Source: Serinicoccus marinus DSM 15273 (GTDB lineage Bacteria > Actinomycetota > Actinomycetes > Actinomycetales > Dermatophilaceae). From it: 64,000 bases of DNA. Made by a program: the position numbers and the translations under genes. Position 1 is the first letter of the stretch; the number at the start of each line of letters is the position of its first letter. Positions 47,060 to 55,258 of the stretch are shown piece by piece. Under the pieces are notes generated by a model. The model was given only the letters and a program-made list of their open reading frames with translations. It had not been told where the DNA came from and searched no databases. The DNA lies in contig NZ_CP043808.1 of assembly GCF_008386315.1 (NCBI RefSeq), positions 1,426,001-1,490,000 of the forward strand. Reading direction: 5' to 3'.

Positions 47060-47078
47060 GAAGGTAACCCTAACCTAA
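47060..47078 (-). promoter_or_regulatory. IdeR/DtxR iron box
   Basis: On the minus strand the 19-mer TTAGGTTAGGGTTACCTTC closely matches the consensus TWAGGTWAGSCTWACCTWA (about 17 of 19 positions). It lies 47 bases before the start of the siderophore-binding lipoprotein gene. Binding of the iron-loaded repressor here would silence the four-gene importer operon when iron is sufficient. Confidence 0.85.
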
Positions 47079-47159
47079 GTGATTTTTACCCCCGCTGCAC
47101 CACCCCAAATTGTGGGATGGCTCACGTCGTCGCGCCTGACCCGAGCTCGCCGGTCGCCC

Positions 47160-48080
47160 TCACAGGGCCAGCGCGAGGGCCTCGGTGAAGAGCTCCTCGG
47201 CGTCGGCGTCGAGCCCGCGCCGCAGGAACCACGCGGTCACCGTGGTGCAGTCCCGGTGCAGCAGGTCAGCGCCCTGCGGGTTGGCGACGACATCCACCAC
47301 CTGGGGCAGGTCGATGACCACCAGGGTCTCGCCGTGGACGAGCAGGTTGTAGGCGGACAGGTCGCCGTGTGCCCAGCCCTGACCGGCCAGGCCGATGACG
47401 ACGTCCCGGGTCTGGTCCCACAGGTGGGCCAGGAGCGGGGGATCGCCCGTGACCTGGGCCAGGCGTGGCGCCGCCGTCCCGTCCGGCTCGCCGACGAACT
47501 CCATGAGCAGCTCGGTGCCCTGGATCGAGACCGGGTAGGGGACGGGCAGGCCGACCTCCCAGGCGTGGCACATGGCCTCCCACTCGGCATGCGCCCAGCG
47601 GCCCGCGGCCACGGCGCGGCCGTAGGTGGTCCCCTTGGCCAGCGCCCGCTGGTCGCGGGACCGACGCACGCCGCGACCCTCGGTATACCTCGCGCTGCGG
47701 TGGAACGAGCGATGGTCGGCGTCGCGGTAGCGCTTGGCGGCGAGCAGGCAGGCGGCGTCGGTGCCCGGCGTGCTCGCCGTGCGCTCGAGCAGGAAGACGT
47801 CGGCCTCCTTGCCGGTCTTGAGCACGCCGAGCTCGGTGTCGATGGCGCCGGAGTCCTGCACCACCCACGGCGGGACGGGGGCCGGGCCGCGGTGGCCCGC
47901 CTCGACATCCCAGTAGGTCGTCAGACGCTGGTCGGTGCTGAGGTCGTCGGCCGCGTGCAGCGGCGCGTAGTCGAAGACGAAGAACGGGTCGATGTCGCCC
48001 GTGGGGTGCGGGGTTGTGCACGAGGTGCTCCTGGGAGGAAGAGGGGGGTGGGGCGGGTGCCCCGGGGCGCGGTCGGACAT
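47160..48080 (-). CDS. RIO1-type serine/threonine kinase
   Basis: A 306-residue atypical protein kinase. The P-loop-like LKTGKEADVFLLER is followed by a lysine in AAKRYRD, the catalytic loop GWAHGDLSAYNLLVHG (HxD...N) and metal-binding VIDLPQVVDV. Bacterial RIO kinases are poorly characterised, and substrates are unknown. A 40-residue His/Pro-rich N-terminus precedes the domain. ATG at 48080. The siderophore promoter region lies downstream of its stop, transcribed the same way. Confidence 0.88.
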   Translation of the reverse strand: MSDRAPGHPPHPPLPPRSTSCTTPHPTGDIDPFFVFDYAPLHAADDLSTDQRLTTYWDVEAGHRGPAPVPPWVVQDSGAIDTELGVLKTGKEADVFLLERTASTPGTDAACLLAAKRYRDADHRSFHRSARYTEGRGVRRSRDQRALAKGTTYGRAVAAGRWAHAEWEAMCHAWEVGLPVPYPVSIQGTELLMEFVGEPDGTAAPRLAQVTGDPPLLAHLWDQTRDVVIGLAGQGWAHGDLSAYNLLVHGETLVVIDLPQVVDVVANPQGADLLHRDCTTVTAWFLRRGLDADAEELFTEALALAL

Positions 48081-48140
48081 CGCTGGCCCCCTTCCTCTCA
48101 GGTGAGCACGCCCGGCGCGTGCTCGTGGTGCTCCGGAGTC

Positions 48141-48165
48141 TGCCGCGCCCGGGTCGGGCGCGGCA
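48141..48165 (-). terminator. Hairpin between nhaC-type gene and RIO kinase gene
   Basis: A perfect 10-bp stem (TGCCGCGCCC / GGGCGCGGCA) with a 5-base loop, 19 bases after the antiporter stop codon. A run of four T follows on the plus strand and four A precede it on the minus strand, so it may terminate in either direction. Confidence 0.65.
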
Positions 48166-48183
48166 ACGGGTTTTCGTCCCCGG

Positions 48184-49821
48184 TCAGGACAGCGAGCGCT
48201 CCGCCTGCTCCTCCTCCGGGATCTCGTCCTCGAGCCGCTGCAGGACGGTCTTGCCTAGGATCGCGACGACGACCAGCCCGACGAGCACGGCGACGAAACC
48301 GAGCCAGCCGCTGCCGGTCGCGGCGAAGACGACGTAGCCGAGCAGCGCGATGACGGCGCCGGAGATGGCATACGGCAGCTGGGTCATGACGTGGGTGATG
48401 ACGTTGCAGCTCGCGCCGGTGCTGGACAGGATCGTCGTGTCGCTGATCGGGGAGCAGTGGTCGCCCCAGACCGCGCCGGCGAGGACCGCGCCGAAGGCCG
48501 CGAGGAGCAGCTCGTCGCCCCCGCTGACGTTGACCATGATGTCGCCCGCGATCGGGAGCAGGATCCCGAAGGACCCCCACGAGGTGCCGGTGGAGAAGGC
48601 CATCGCGCCGGCGAGGACGAACATCACCGGGATCAGCCACTGCGGCGCCATGTTGGCGCTCTCGACGAGACCACCGAGGTATTCGCCGGTGCCGAGCTGG
48701 CCGATGAGGTCACCGAGGATCCACGCGAGCAGCAGGATGTAGACCGCAGGGAGCATGGACTGTATCCCGCTCCAGACGCCGCGTCCCAGGGTGCTGGTGG
48801 AGAACTTGGGGTTGGAGGAGGTGTAGCGCACGTAGTAGTAGAAGGCCGACGCGAGCCCGAGCACGGCGCCGTAGATGAGCGCCTGGGTGACGTCGGTCGA
48901 GGCCATGATGTCCAGGACGCCGACGCCGCTGCCGGCGACGTAGTCCTCAGCGGTGACCGTGCCGCGGTAGCCGGTCCAGACGATGCCGCCCAGCACCCCG
49001 GCGACCAGCAGCAGGAACGGGATGACCAGCGCGCGCTTGTGGCCGGGGGAGTGGACCGGGAGGTCCTCGGCGATCTCGCCGGGGATCTCCTCGCTGTCGT
49101 CGTAGGTCTCGCCCTCGGTGATCGCGCGCCGCTCCTGGCCGCGCATCGGGCCGAAGTCGATCCCGAAGACCACGACGATCCACACGAGCAGCACCGCCGC
49201 GATCGCGTAGTAGTTCATCCCGGCGGCCCCGAGGAAGGCGCCGACGTCGCTCACGGTGAGCGTCGAGGCGGCGACCAGCGGGGCCATGATGCCGATGATG
49301 CTCGCGCCCCAGCTGGAGAAGGGGACGAGCACCGCGACCGGCGCGGAGGTGGAGTCGATGAGGTAGGCCAGCTTGGCGCGGGCGACGTGGTGCCGGTCGG
49401 TGACCGGGCGCGCGACCTGTCCGACGGCGAGGGCGTTGAAGTAGTCGTCGATGAAGATCGCGACGCCGAGCCCGGCGCCCAGCGCCTGCGCGCCACGGCG
49501 GGTCCGGATGCGCTGGATCGCCCAGTCCGAGAAGGCCTGGCTGCCGCCGGACATGAGGATGAGCGAGGCGATGACGCCCAGCGCCAGGGTGAAGACGAGG
49601 ATGTAGACGTAGTAGGTGTTGACCGCGCCCTCGGCCCAGAAGATGCCGGCGACGCCGGTCCACACCAGGCGCAGCGTCTCCAGCGGGTTGAAGTTCGCGA
49701 CGAGCAGCGCGCTGGCGAGCACGCCCGCACCGAGGCTCAGCAGCACCTTCTTGGTCGCGATGACCAGCCCGATCGCGATGATCGGCGGCAGCAGCGTCAG
49801 GATCGGCAGGTCCTCGGTCAT
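48184..49821 (-). CDS. NhaC family Na+/H+ antiporter
   Basis: A 545-residue membrane protein with about 12 helices. Signatures: LPILTLLPPIIAIGLVIATKKVLLSLGAG, ALGAGLGVAIFIDDYFNALAVGQVARPVTDRHHVARAKLAYLIDSTSAPVAVLVPFSSWGA, a charged cytoplasmic loop at about residues 230-260, and FSTGTSWGSFGILLPIAGDI with WGDHCSPISDTTILSSTGA. These acidic and polar motifs are typical of NhaC/MleN antiporters. It exchanges Na+ (or malate/lactate in MleN) with protons. ATG at 49821. Confidence 0.9.
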   Translation of the reverse strand: MTEDLPILTLLPPIIAIGLVIATKKVLLSLGAGVLASALLVANFNPLETLRLVWTGVAGIFWAEGAVNTYYVYILVFTLALGVIASLILMSGGSQAFSDWAIQRIRTRRGAQALGAGLGVAIFIDDYFNALAVGQVARPVTDRHHVARAKLAYLIDSTSAPVAVLVPFSSWGASIIGIMAPLVAASTLTVSDVGAFLGAAGMNYYAIAAVLLVWIVVVFGIDFGPMRGQERRAITEGETYDDSEEIPGEIAEDLPVHSPGHKRALVIPFLLLVAGVLGGIVWTGYRGTVTAEDYVAGSGVGVLDIMASTDVTQALIYGAVLGLASAFYYYVRYTSSNPKFSTSTLGRGVWSGIQSMLPAVYILLLAWILGDLIGQLGTGEYLGGLVESANMAPQWLIPVMFVLAGAMAFSTGTSWGSFGILLPIAGDIMVNVSGGDELLLAAFGAVLAGAVWGDHCSPISDTTILSSTGASCNVITHVMTQLPYAISGAVIALLGYVVFAATGSGWLGFVAVLVGLVVVAILGKTVLQRLEDEIPEEEQAERSLS

Positions 49822-49862
49822 GGTGCCTCCTCGACGGCGGTGGTGCCCAGGGTAGACCCAAC

Positions 49863-50372
49863 CTAGACGTCGGCGCCGCGTCGACCACGGAGTTTCGCGC
49901 GGACGGTGACGATGAGCACGACGGCGAGGATGCCGTAGAGCACCCAGGTGATCCAGCTGCTCACCAGCACCGCGTAGTCCCCGTTGGAGGACAGCAGCGC
50001 CTCGCGCAGCGAGCCGCCGTAGAGGTAGGCCGATCCCCGTGCCCCGCGTCCAGGCGGGGGCGGCCTCGCGGAACTCGGCGCGCGAGAGCCACGCCTGCCG
50101 CTGGTCTTCATCGCGACGGTCTTGGGGTTGCGCCGGACCCGGGACGCGATGTGGAAGACCTCGCCGAGCGCGAGGACCGCGACCGTGACCGTGACGATGG
50201 AGATCCCGTCGAAGAGCTCGGGGATGCTCAACGTCGAGCGCTCGGTGGCCGACGCGCGAAGGTCATCGGCAGCAGCAGGGCGACGGCCATCGAGCTGCCC
50301 AGGCCGGGCATGGCGCCTACCTCGGGCTCGCGCACCGACGCCGGTGATGCTCGGCTGACCGCGCGTGCTCAC
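49863..50372 (-). pseudogene. Decayed tctA (tripartite tricarboxylate transporter permease) remnant
   Basis: A 510-base open frame is a patchwork of TctA pieces. In one frame PGLGSSMAVALLLPMTF (about 50260-50311) resembles the N-terminal pore loop. In the main frame SIPELFDGISIVTVTVAVLALGEVFHIAS matches the mid-protein. A third frame reads WLSRAEFREAAPAWTRGTGIG (about 50020-50095). The tail SLREALLSSNGDYAVLVSSWITWVLYGILAVVLIV fits the TctA C-terminus. Intact TctA is about 500 residues; here at least two large internal parts are gone and frames are shifted. No tctB or tctC is nearby. A genuine relic rather than a single sequencing error. Confidence 0.75.
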
Positions 50373-50401
50373 CTACCGGTGAGTCGTGACACAGTGGACC
50401 G

Positions 50402-51184
50402 GTGGCCGCGCTGACGACGGATGCCGTCCTGACCCTGCTCCAGGAGGTGGCGGACGAGGCCATCACGCCGCGCTTCCGTGCGCTCGCGGACGACGAGATC
50501 GGCTCCAAGAGCCACCCCGGTGACCTGGTCACGGTCGCCGACCGGGAGGCCGAGGTGCTCATCACCCGGGAGCTGCGCGCCGCCTACCCGAACGCCGTCG
50601 TCCTCGGCGAGGAGGCCTTCGCCGACCACCCGGCCAGCATGGACGCCTTCCGTGGCGCCGAGCACGCCTTCACCGTGGACCCGGTCGACGGCACCCGCAA
50701 CTTCGTCCACGGCTCACCGGACCACGCGGTCATGGTCGCCGAGACCCGGGCCGGCACGACGGTCCGGGCCTGGATCTGGCAGCCGCAGCACCGCCTGGCC
50801 TACGTCGCCGAGCGGGGCGCGGGGGCGACCCGCAACGGCGAGCGGCTCCCGCCGCTGCGACCCGGCACCGACCCGGCCCGCTGGCGGGTGCACACCTCCG
50901 CCCGGCGGCAGGTCGGCGAGTCGCTCGGCGGCACCGCTCCCATGGCGCTCACCTGGGTGAGCTGCGGCATCGACTACCCGAAGCTCGCGGAGGGGGCCTG
51001 CGACGCGCTCGTCTACCACGGGACGCGTCCGTGGGACCACGTGCCCGGCGCGCTGCTCGTCCACGAGGTGGGTGGTCTGGTCGCGACCGACGAGGGCGAG
51101 GCATACACCCCGCGCAGCGACCCGCGCGGGATCCTCGCGACCGCCGGCCAGGCGGTGCTGGACCGGCTGCGTCAGGTCTCCTGA
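50402..51184 (+). CDS. Inositol monophosphatase family protein (second paralogue)
   Basis: A 260-residue Mg2+-dependent phosphatase with GEEAFAD (metal Glu), FTVDPVDGTRNFVHG (core DPxDGT) and HGTRPWDHVPGALLVHEVGG. PRFRALADDEIGSKSHPGDLVTVADREAE is the N-terminal substrate-side segment. Its substrate may be inositol phosphate, histidinol phosphate or PAP, because the family is promiscuous. GTG start at 50402. Tail-to-tail with the DUF2304 gene (13-base overlap). Confidence 0.85.
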   Translation: MAALTTDAVLTLLQEVADEAITPRFRALADDEIGSKSHPGDLVTVADREAEVLITRELRAAYPNAVVLGEEAFADHPASMDAFRGAEHAFTVDPVDGTRNFVHGSPDHAVMVAETRAGTTVRAWIWQPQHRLAYVAERGAGATRNGERLPPLRPGTDPARWRVHTSARRQVGESLGGTAPMALTWVSCGIDYPKLAEGACDALVYHGTRPWDHVPGALLVHEVGGLVATDEGEAYTPRSDPRGILATAGQAVLDRLRQVS

Positions 51185-51564
51185 GAGCGTGGCGGTTCAT
51201 GCTGGGCTGTGTCGTGCTCGGTGGTGTCGTGCACGGCTGCCCGCAGCGCGAGCTCCCGCGCCAGCGTCGTCACCTGCTGCTCCAGCTGGCGCATACGCCG
51301 GTAGGAGGCCGCGACATACCCCAGGAAGACGACGGTGAGGCCGTAGAGCAGCAGGTCCGCGCCCCGGCCCACCCCGAGCAGCTGGGCCACCTGCGTGAGG
51401 ACGCGGGGGAAGAGGATCGCCACCGCCGCGAGCACGACGAAGGCCACGAGCAGCAGCCGTCGCACCGCCTGGTGCCGCACCCCGGCGGTCGAGCGGGTGA
51501 GCATCGCGGTCACGACGACGACGCTGACCAGCAGCACCAGCTTGATCACGGGTTGGTCGAGCAC
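51172..51564 (-). CDS. DUF2304 family membrane protein
   Basis: A 130-residue protein with three hydrophobic segments (IKLVLLVSVVVVTAMLT, RLLLVAFVVLAAVAILFP, DLLLYGLTVVFLGYVAASY) and a C-terminal coiled-coil-like RRMRQLEQQVTTLARELALR. This is the DUF2304 layout. Genes of this family usually sit beside polyisoprenyl-linked GT2 glycosyltransferases, as here (69 bp downstream of the GT2 start side on the same strand). Probable accessory of glycan-lipid synthesis. Confidence 0.85.
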   Translation of the reverse strand: MLDQPVIKLVLLVSVVVVTAMLTRSTAGVRHQAVRRLLLVAFVVLAAVAILFPRVLTQVAQLLGVGRGADLLLYGLTVVFLGYVAASYRRMRQLEQQVTTLARELALRAAVHDTTEHDTAQHEPPRSQET

Positions 51565-51633
51565 GTCAGCGCCTCGCTCTCGTCGGTGTCACGGTCGTGG
51601 GCGTCACTGCGGTCCATGTCAACGCGGTCGATG

Positions 51634-52317
51634 TCACTTCAGGATGGTGTCGACGAGGATGTTGACCGAGTTCATCAGCGACTGCCCCTTGGCCCGGCTG
51701 TAGTCGGTGTAGAGCACGTGCACCGGGTGCTCGGCCCACGGCAGCCGGGTGCGACCGAGCTGCAGGACGATCTCGGTGGCGTGGGCCATGCGGTTCTGGC
51801 GCAGGTCGAGCCGGGTGGCGGCGTCGCGGCGGATGACCCGGAGCCCGTTGTGCGCATCGGTGAGCTTCATCCCGGTCTGCTGGTTGGTCAGCCAGACCGC
51901 CGCCTTGAGCACGAGCTTCTTGACCACCCCCGGGCGGGTGCGGTCGTCGAGGAAGCGGGAGCCGAAGACGATCGCGAGGTCCTCGTCCCGGGCACGCTGC
52001 ACCATCTGCGCCGCGTCGGCCGGCCGGTGCTGCCCGTCGGCGTCGAAGGTGACGAGGTATGCCGCGTCCGTCGCGTCGAGGACGTAGCGCATCCCGGTCT
52101 GCAGCGCGGCCCCCTGGCCGAGGTTGAACGGGTGCTGCACGACCACGGCACCGGCCTCCCGGGCGCGCTCGGCGGAGGCGTCGTGGGAGGCGTCGTCGAC
52201 GCAGACGACGTGGGGGAACAACGCCCGTGCCTCGCGGAGGACCTCCTCGACCACCTGCGCCTCGTCGAACAGGGGGATCACCAGCCAGGCGTCCTCCTGC
52301 ACGGGCGATAGAGTCAT
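51634..52317 (-). CDS. Family 2 glycosyltransferase
   Basis: A 227-residue GT-A enzyme related to dolichol/undecaprenyl-phosphate sugar synthases: DAWLVIPLFDEAQVVEEVLREA, VVCVDDASHDASAERAREAGA, HPFNLGQGAALQTGMRYVLD, VTFDADGQHRPADAAQMV (DxD), GSRFLDD and TDAHNGLRVIRRDAA. No C-terminal membrane helices; the paired DUF2304 protein may supply membrane anchoring. The ATG at 52317 begins MTLSPVQED; a 52-residue upstream extension overlaps the divergent acetyltransferase gene and is rejected. Confidence 0.9.
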   Translation of the reverse strand: MTLSPVQEDAWLVIPLFDEAQVVEEVLREARALFPHVVCVDDASHDASAERAREAGAVVVQHPFNLGQGAALQTGMRYVLDATDAAYLVTFDADGQHRPADAAQMVQRARDEDLAIVFGSRFLDDRTRPGVVKKLVLKAAVWLTNQQTGMKLTDAHNGLRVIRRDAATRLDLRQNRMAHATEIVLQLGRTRLPWAEHPVHVLYTDYSRAKGQSLMNSVNILVDTILK

Positions 52318-52354
52318 GGCTGCATTGTCCCCCACCGCTACCCCTGGGAGTCCC

Positions 52355-52969
52355 GTGACGACACGCATCGTCGACAGCGCCGATGTCGCGGACAGCGCGA
52401 GCATCGGTGACGACAGCTCGGTCTGGCACCTCGCGCAGGTGCGGGAGGACGCCGTCGTCGGCGCCGGGTGCATCGTGGGGCGGGGGGCCTACGTCGGCAC
52501 GGGCGTGCACCTCGGGGACCACTGCAAGTTGCAGAACTACGCGCTGGTCTACGAGCCGGCCAGGCTGGGCCACGGGGTCTTCGTCGGGCCCGCGGCCGTG
52601 CTGACCAACGACACCTTCCCCCGCGCGGTCAACCCGGACGGCTCGCGCAAGGACGCGAGCGACTGGGACGCCGTGGGCGTCACCGTGGGCGACGGGGCCT
52701 CGATCGGGGCCCGCGCCGTCTGCATCGCCCCGGTCGAGATCGGCCCGTGGGCCACCGTCGCCGCGGGGGCGGTCGTCGCCAAGGACGTGCCCGCCCACGC
52801 CCTGGTCGTCGGCGTCCCGGCCCGGCAGGTCGGGTGGGTGGGCCACGCCGGCCGCCCGCTCGAGCCGAGCGGCACCCCGGGGCAGTGGCGCTGCCCGCAG
52901 ACGGGGACGACATACCTCGAGAGCGACGGTGCCCTGCGCCGCGCCGGGACCGATGAGGAGACCGCATGA
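52355..52969 (+). CDS. Left-handed beta-helix acyltransferase (WbpD-like)
   Basis: A 204-residue hexapeptide-repeat acetyltransferase: repeats from ASIGDDSSVWHLAQVREDAVVGAGCIVGRGAYVGTGVHLGDHCKLQNYALVYEPARLG, the cofactor region VLTNDTFPRAVNPDG, then VTVGDGASIGARAVCIAPVEIGPWATVAAGAVVAKDVPAHALVVGVPAR. This matches UDP-2-acetamido-3-amino-2,3-dideoxyglucuronate N-acetyltransferases. A C-terminal CPQTGTTY tail follows. The GTG at 52355 is chosen because GGGAG lies 4 bases before it. Coupled to the aminotransferase by ATGA. Confidence 0.88.
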   Translation: MTTRIVDSADVADSASIGDDSSVWHLAQVREDAVVGAGCIVGRGAYVGTGVHLGDHCKLQNYALVYEPARLGHGVFVGPAAVLTNDTFPRAVNPDGSRKDASDWDAVGVTVGDGASIGARAVCIAPVEIGPWATVAAGAVVAKDVPAHALVVGVPARQVGWVGHAGRPLEPSGTPGQWRCPQTGTTYLESDGALRRAGTDEETA

Positions 52970-54096
52970 CCGAGCAGCCCATGATCCCCGCGGCCAAGCC
53001 GCTGATCGGGGAGGACGAGCGCGCAGCGGTGGACCGGGTGCTGCGCTCGGGAATGGTGGCCCAGGGGCCCGAGGTCGCGGCCTTCGAGGGGGAGTTCGGC
53101 GCCCAGCTCGTCGCGGGGCGCACCTGCGTCGCGGTCAACTCCGGCACCTCCGGGCTGCACCTGGGGCTGCTCGCCTGCGGGATCGGCGCCGGCGACGAGG
53201 TGATCGTGCCCAGCTTCACCTTCGCGGCGACCGCCAACGCGGTGGCGCTGACGGGGGCGACTCCGGTCTTCGCCGACATCAGCCCGGACACCTTCAACCT
53301 CGACCCGGAGTCGGTGCGGGCCGCGCTGACCGACCGGACCGCTGCGGTCATGCCGGTGCACCTCTACGGCCACCCGGCGGACATGGACGCGTTGCGCGCG
53401 GTGACCGCCGAGCACGGCGTCCAGCTCTTCGAGGACGCGGCGCAGGCGCACGGGGCGACCTATCACGGCACGCCGGTCGGCCGGTTCGGCTCGTTCGCGA
53501 TGTTCAGCCTCTACCCGACGAAGAACATGACCTCGGGCGAGGGCGGGATGGTCGCCTGTGCCGACGAGGAGATCGCGCGGGGCGTGCGGCTGCTGCGCAA
53601 CCAGGGGATGGAGAAGCAGTACGCCAACGAGGTCATCGGGCTCAACAACCGGATGACCGACATCCACGCGGCCATCGGGCGGGTGCAGCTGACCAAGGTC
53701 GGGGCGTGGACGGAGGCGCGGCAGGCCAACGCGCGCTGGCTCGACGAGCACCTCGCCGGGGTGGACGGGGTCGTGGTGCCGCCGGTGCGGGAGGGGTGCA
53801 CACACGTCTACCACCAGTACACCGTCCGGATCGACGGGGCCACGGGCGAGCAGCGGGACGAGGTGGTCGCGGCGCTGCGCGAGGAGCACCACGTGGGTGC
53901 GGGGTCTACTACCCGACGCCGAACCACGAGCTGGTGTCCCTGGCACGCTTCGCGCCGGCCGGGGAGCTGCCGGAGACGGCGCGGGCGGCCGCCGAGGTGA
54001 TCAGCCTGCCGGTGCACCCCCCACCCCTCGCTCACCGAGCAGGACCTGGAGCGGGTCGTCGACGCGGTGTCCGCCGTCGTGGGAGCGGGGGCGTGA
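52966..54096 (+). pseudogene. DegT/DnrJ/EryC1/StrS aminotransferase (WbpE-like), two frameshifts
   Basis: A PLP-dependent sugar aminotransferase. Core motifs intact: SGMVAQGPEVAAFEGEF, NSGTSGLHLGLLACGIGAGDEVIVPSFTFAATANA, LFEDAAQAHGA and FSLYPTKNMTSGEGGM (PLP lysine). The frame is lost at about 53900-53906 (a G-run one short), continues as VYYPTPNHELVSLARFAPAGELP, and shifts back near 54020-54033 after SLPVHP to give SLTEQDLERVVDAVSAVVGAGA. The total span is a multiple of three, so one base lost and one gained. The corrected protein is about 376 residues. Start and stop overlap both neighbours (ATGA, TGATG), so this is an operon member. Confidence 0.88.
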
Positions 54097-55091
54097 TGGA
54101 GGACGGCACGACGATCCGGATGGGGCTCATCGGGCTGGGCTCGATGGGGCGGCACCATGCGCGGGTGATCCGTGAGGTCGAGGGGATGGACCTGGTCGCG
54201 GTGGCCGATCCCTACGGCGACAAGCACGGGGTGGCCGGGCCGCTGCCGGTGCTGCCCGATGTCGAGGCGCTCATCGGCGAGGGCATCGACGCCGCGATGG
54301 TGGCGGTGCCGACCTATCTGCACGAGGAGGTCGCGCTGGCGCTGGCCGAGGCCGGTGTCCACACGATGGTGGAGAAGCCGATCGCCGCGACCGCGGAGTC
54401 CGGGGAGCGCGTGGCCCGCGCCTTCGAGGAGGCCGGGCTGGTCGGGGCGGTGGGTTATGTCGAGCGGTGCAACCCGGCGCTGCGGGAGATGCGGCGGCGG
54501 ATCGAGGCCGGTGAGCTGGGCGAGGTCTACCAGATCACGACGTCCAGGCAGGGCCCGTTCCCCGCGCGGATCGCCGACGTCGGCGTGGTCAAGGACCTCG
54601 CGACGCACGACATCGACCTCACGGCGTGGATCGCGCAGTCGCCCTACGTCAGCGTCGCCGGCCAGGTGACGCACCGGTCCGGTCGCGAGCACGAGGACAT
54701 GGTGGTGGCGACCGGTCAGCTCGAGAGCGGCATCATCGTGTCGCACATCGTCAACTGGCTCTCACCCCGCAAGGTGCGCGAGACGGTCGCCACGGGGGAG
54801 AACGGGTCCTTCGTCGCCAACACCCTCTCCGGCGACCTGACCTTCGTCGCCAACGGCGACGTGCGCAGCGAGTGGGACGGCGTCTCGGTCTTCCGGGGCG
54901 TCTCCGAGGGTGACTCGATCCGGTATGCCATCGCTCGCCGAGAGCCGCTGCGGGTGGAGCAGGAAGGCTTCCGGGACGCCCTCTGGGGTCGCGACTCCGA
55001 CATCGTGTCGATGGCCGACGGGGTGCACACCCTCAAGGTCGTGGAAGCGGTGCTGGAGTCCGCCGCGACCGACCGCACCATCACTCTGTGA
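54096..55091 (+). CDS. Gfo/Idh/MocA family sugar dehydrogenase (WbpB-like)
   Basis: A 331-residue NAD(P)-dependent oxidoreductase. The N-terminal Rossmann fold is MGLIGLGSMGRHHARVIREVEGMDLVAVADPYG, with AAMVAVPTYLHEEVALALAEAGVHTMVEKPIA (EKP catalytic motif) and VGYVERCNPALREM. The C-terminal sheet holds GPFPARIADVGVVKDLATHDIDLTAWI (DLATHD active-site region). Context with LbH acetyltransferase and DegT aminotransferase suggests oxidation at C3 of a UDP-GlcNAc-derived uronate. ATG at 54096 overlaps the aminotransferase stop. Confidence 0.9.
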   Translation: MEDGTTIRMGLIGLGSMGRHHARVIREVEGMDLVAVADPYGDKHGVAGPLPVLPDVEALIGEGIDAAMVAVPTYLHEEVALALAEAGVHTMVEKPIAATAESGERVARAFEEAGLVGAVGYVERCNPALREMRRRIEAGELGEVYQITTSRQGPFPARIADVGVVKDLATHDIDLTAWIAQSPYVSVAGQVTHRSGREHEDMVVATGQLESGIIVSHIVNWLSPRKVRETVATGENGSFVANTLSGDLTFVANGDVRSEWDGVSVFRGVSEGDSIRYAIARREPLRVEQEGFRDALWGRDSDIVSMADGVHTLKVVEAVLESAATDRTITL

Positions 55092-55110
55092 CCACCCCAC
55101 CCCTCATCCC

Positions 55111-55162
55111 ACCGGGCGTCGCGCATGGTTGCTCCAGACCGACCGGGCGTCGCCAATGGTTG
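55111..55162 (+). repeat. Family A repeat, two units
   Basis: Two units opening ACCGGGCGTCGCGCATGG (55111) and ACCGGGCGTCGCCAATGG (55142), 31 bases apart, related to the array at 15981-16065. They lie just after the dehydrogenase stop and before the 55178 hairpin. Confidence 0.85.
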
Positions 55163-55177
55163 CCCGAGGTGCCTTTC

Positions 55178-55221
55178 TGGACAGAGGTTTCTGGGGCCCG
55201 TTCCCCAGAACCCTCTGTCCA
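55178..55221. repeat. Long inverted repeat / hairpin
   Basis: Arms TGGACAGAGGTTTCTGGGG and CCCCAGAACCCTCTGTCCA pair over 19 bp with one mismatch around a 6-base loop (CCCGTT). It sits between the dehydrogenase and GT4 genes, both on the plus strand. It could terminate or attenuate transcription, but there is no T-run, and its low-GC arms differ from the other hairpins here. It may be a mobile palindromic element. Confidence 0.8.
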
Positions 55222-55258
55222 CTTCCTGTGTCCTCCGGCGACTGTGAGTGGTTGAACC

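Noticed and set aside
52124..52354. 77-codon upstream extension of the LbH acetyltransferase
   Set aside because: It overlaps the divergent glycosyltransferase gene and lacks family similarity; GGGAG before the GTG at 52355 marks the start.
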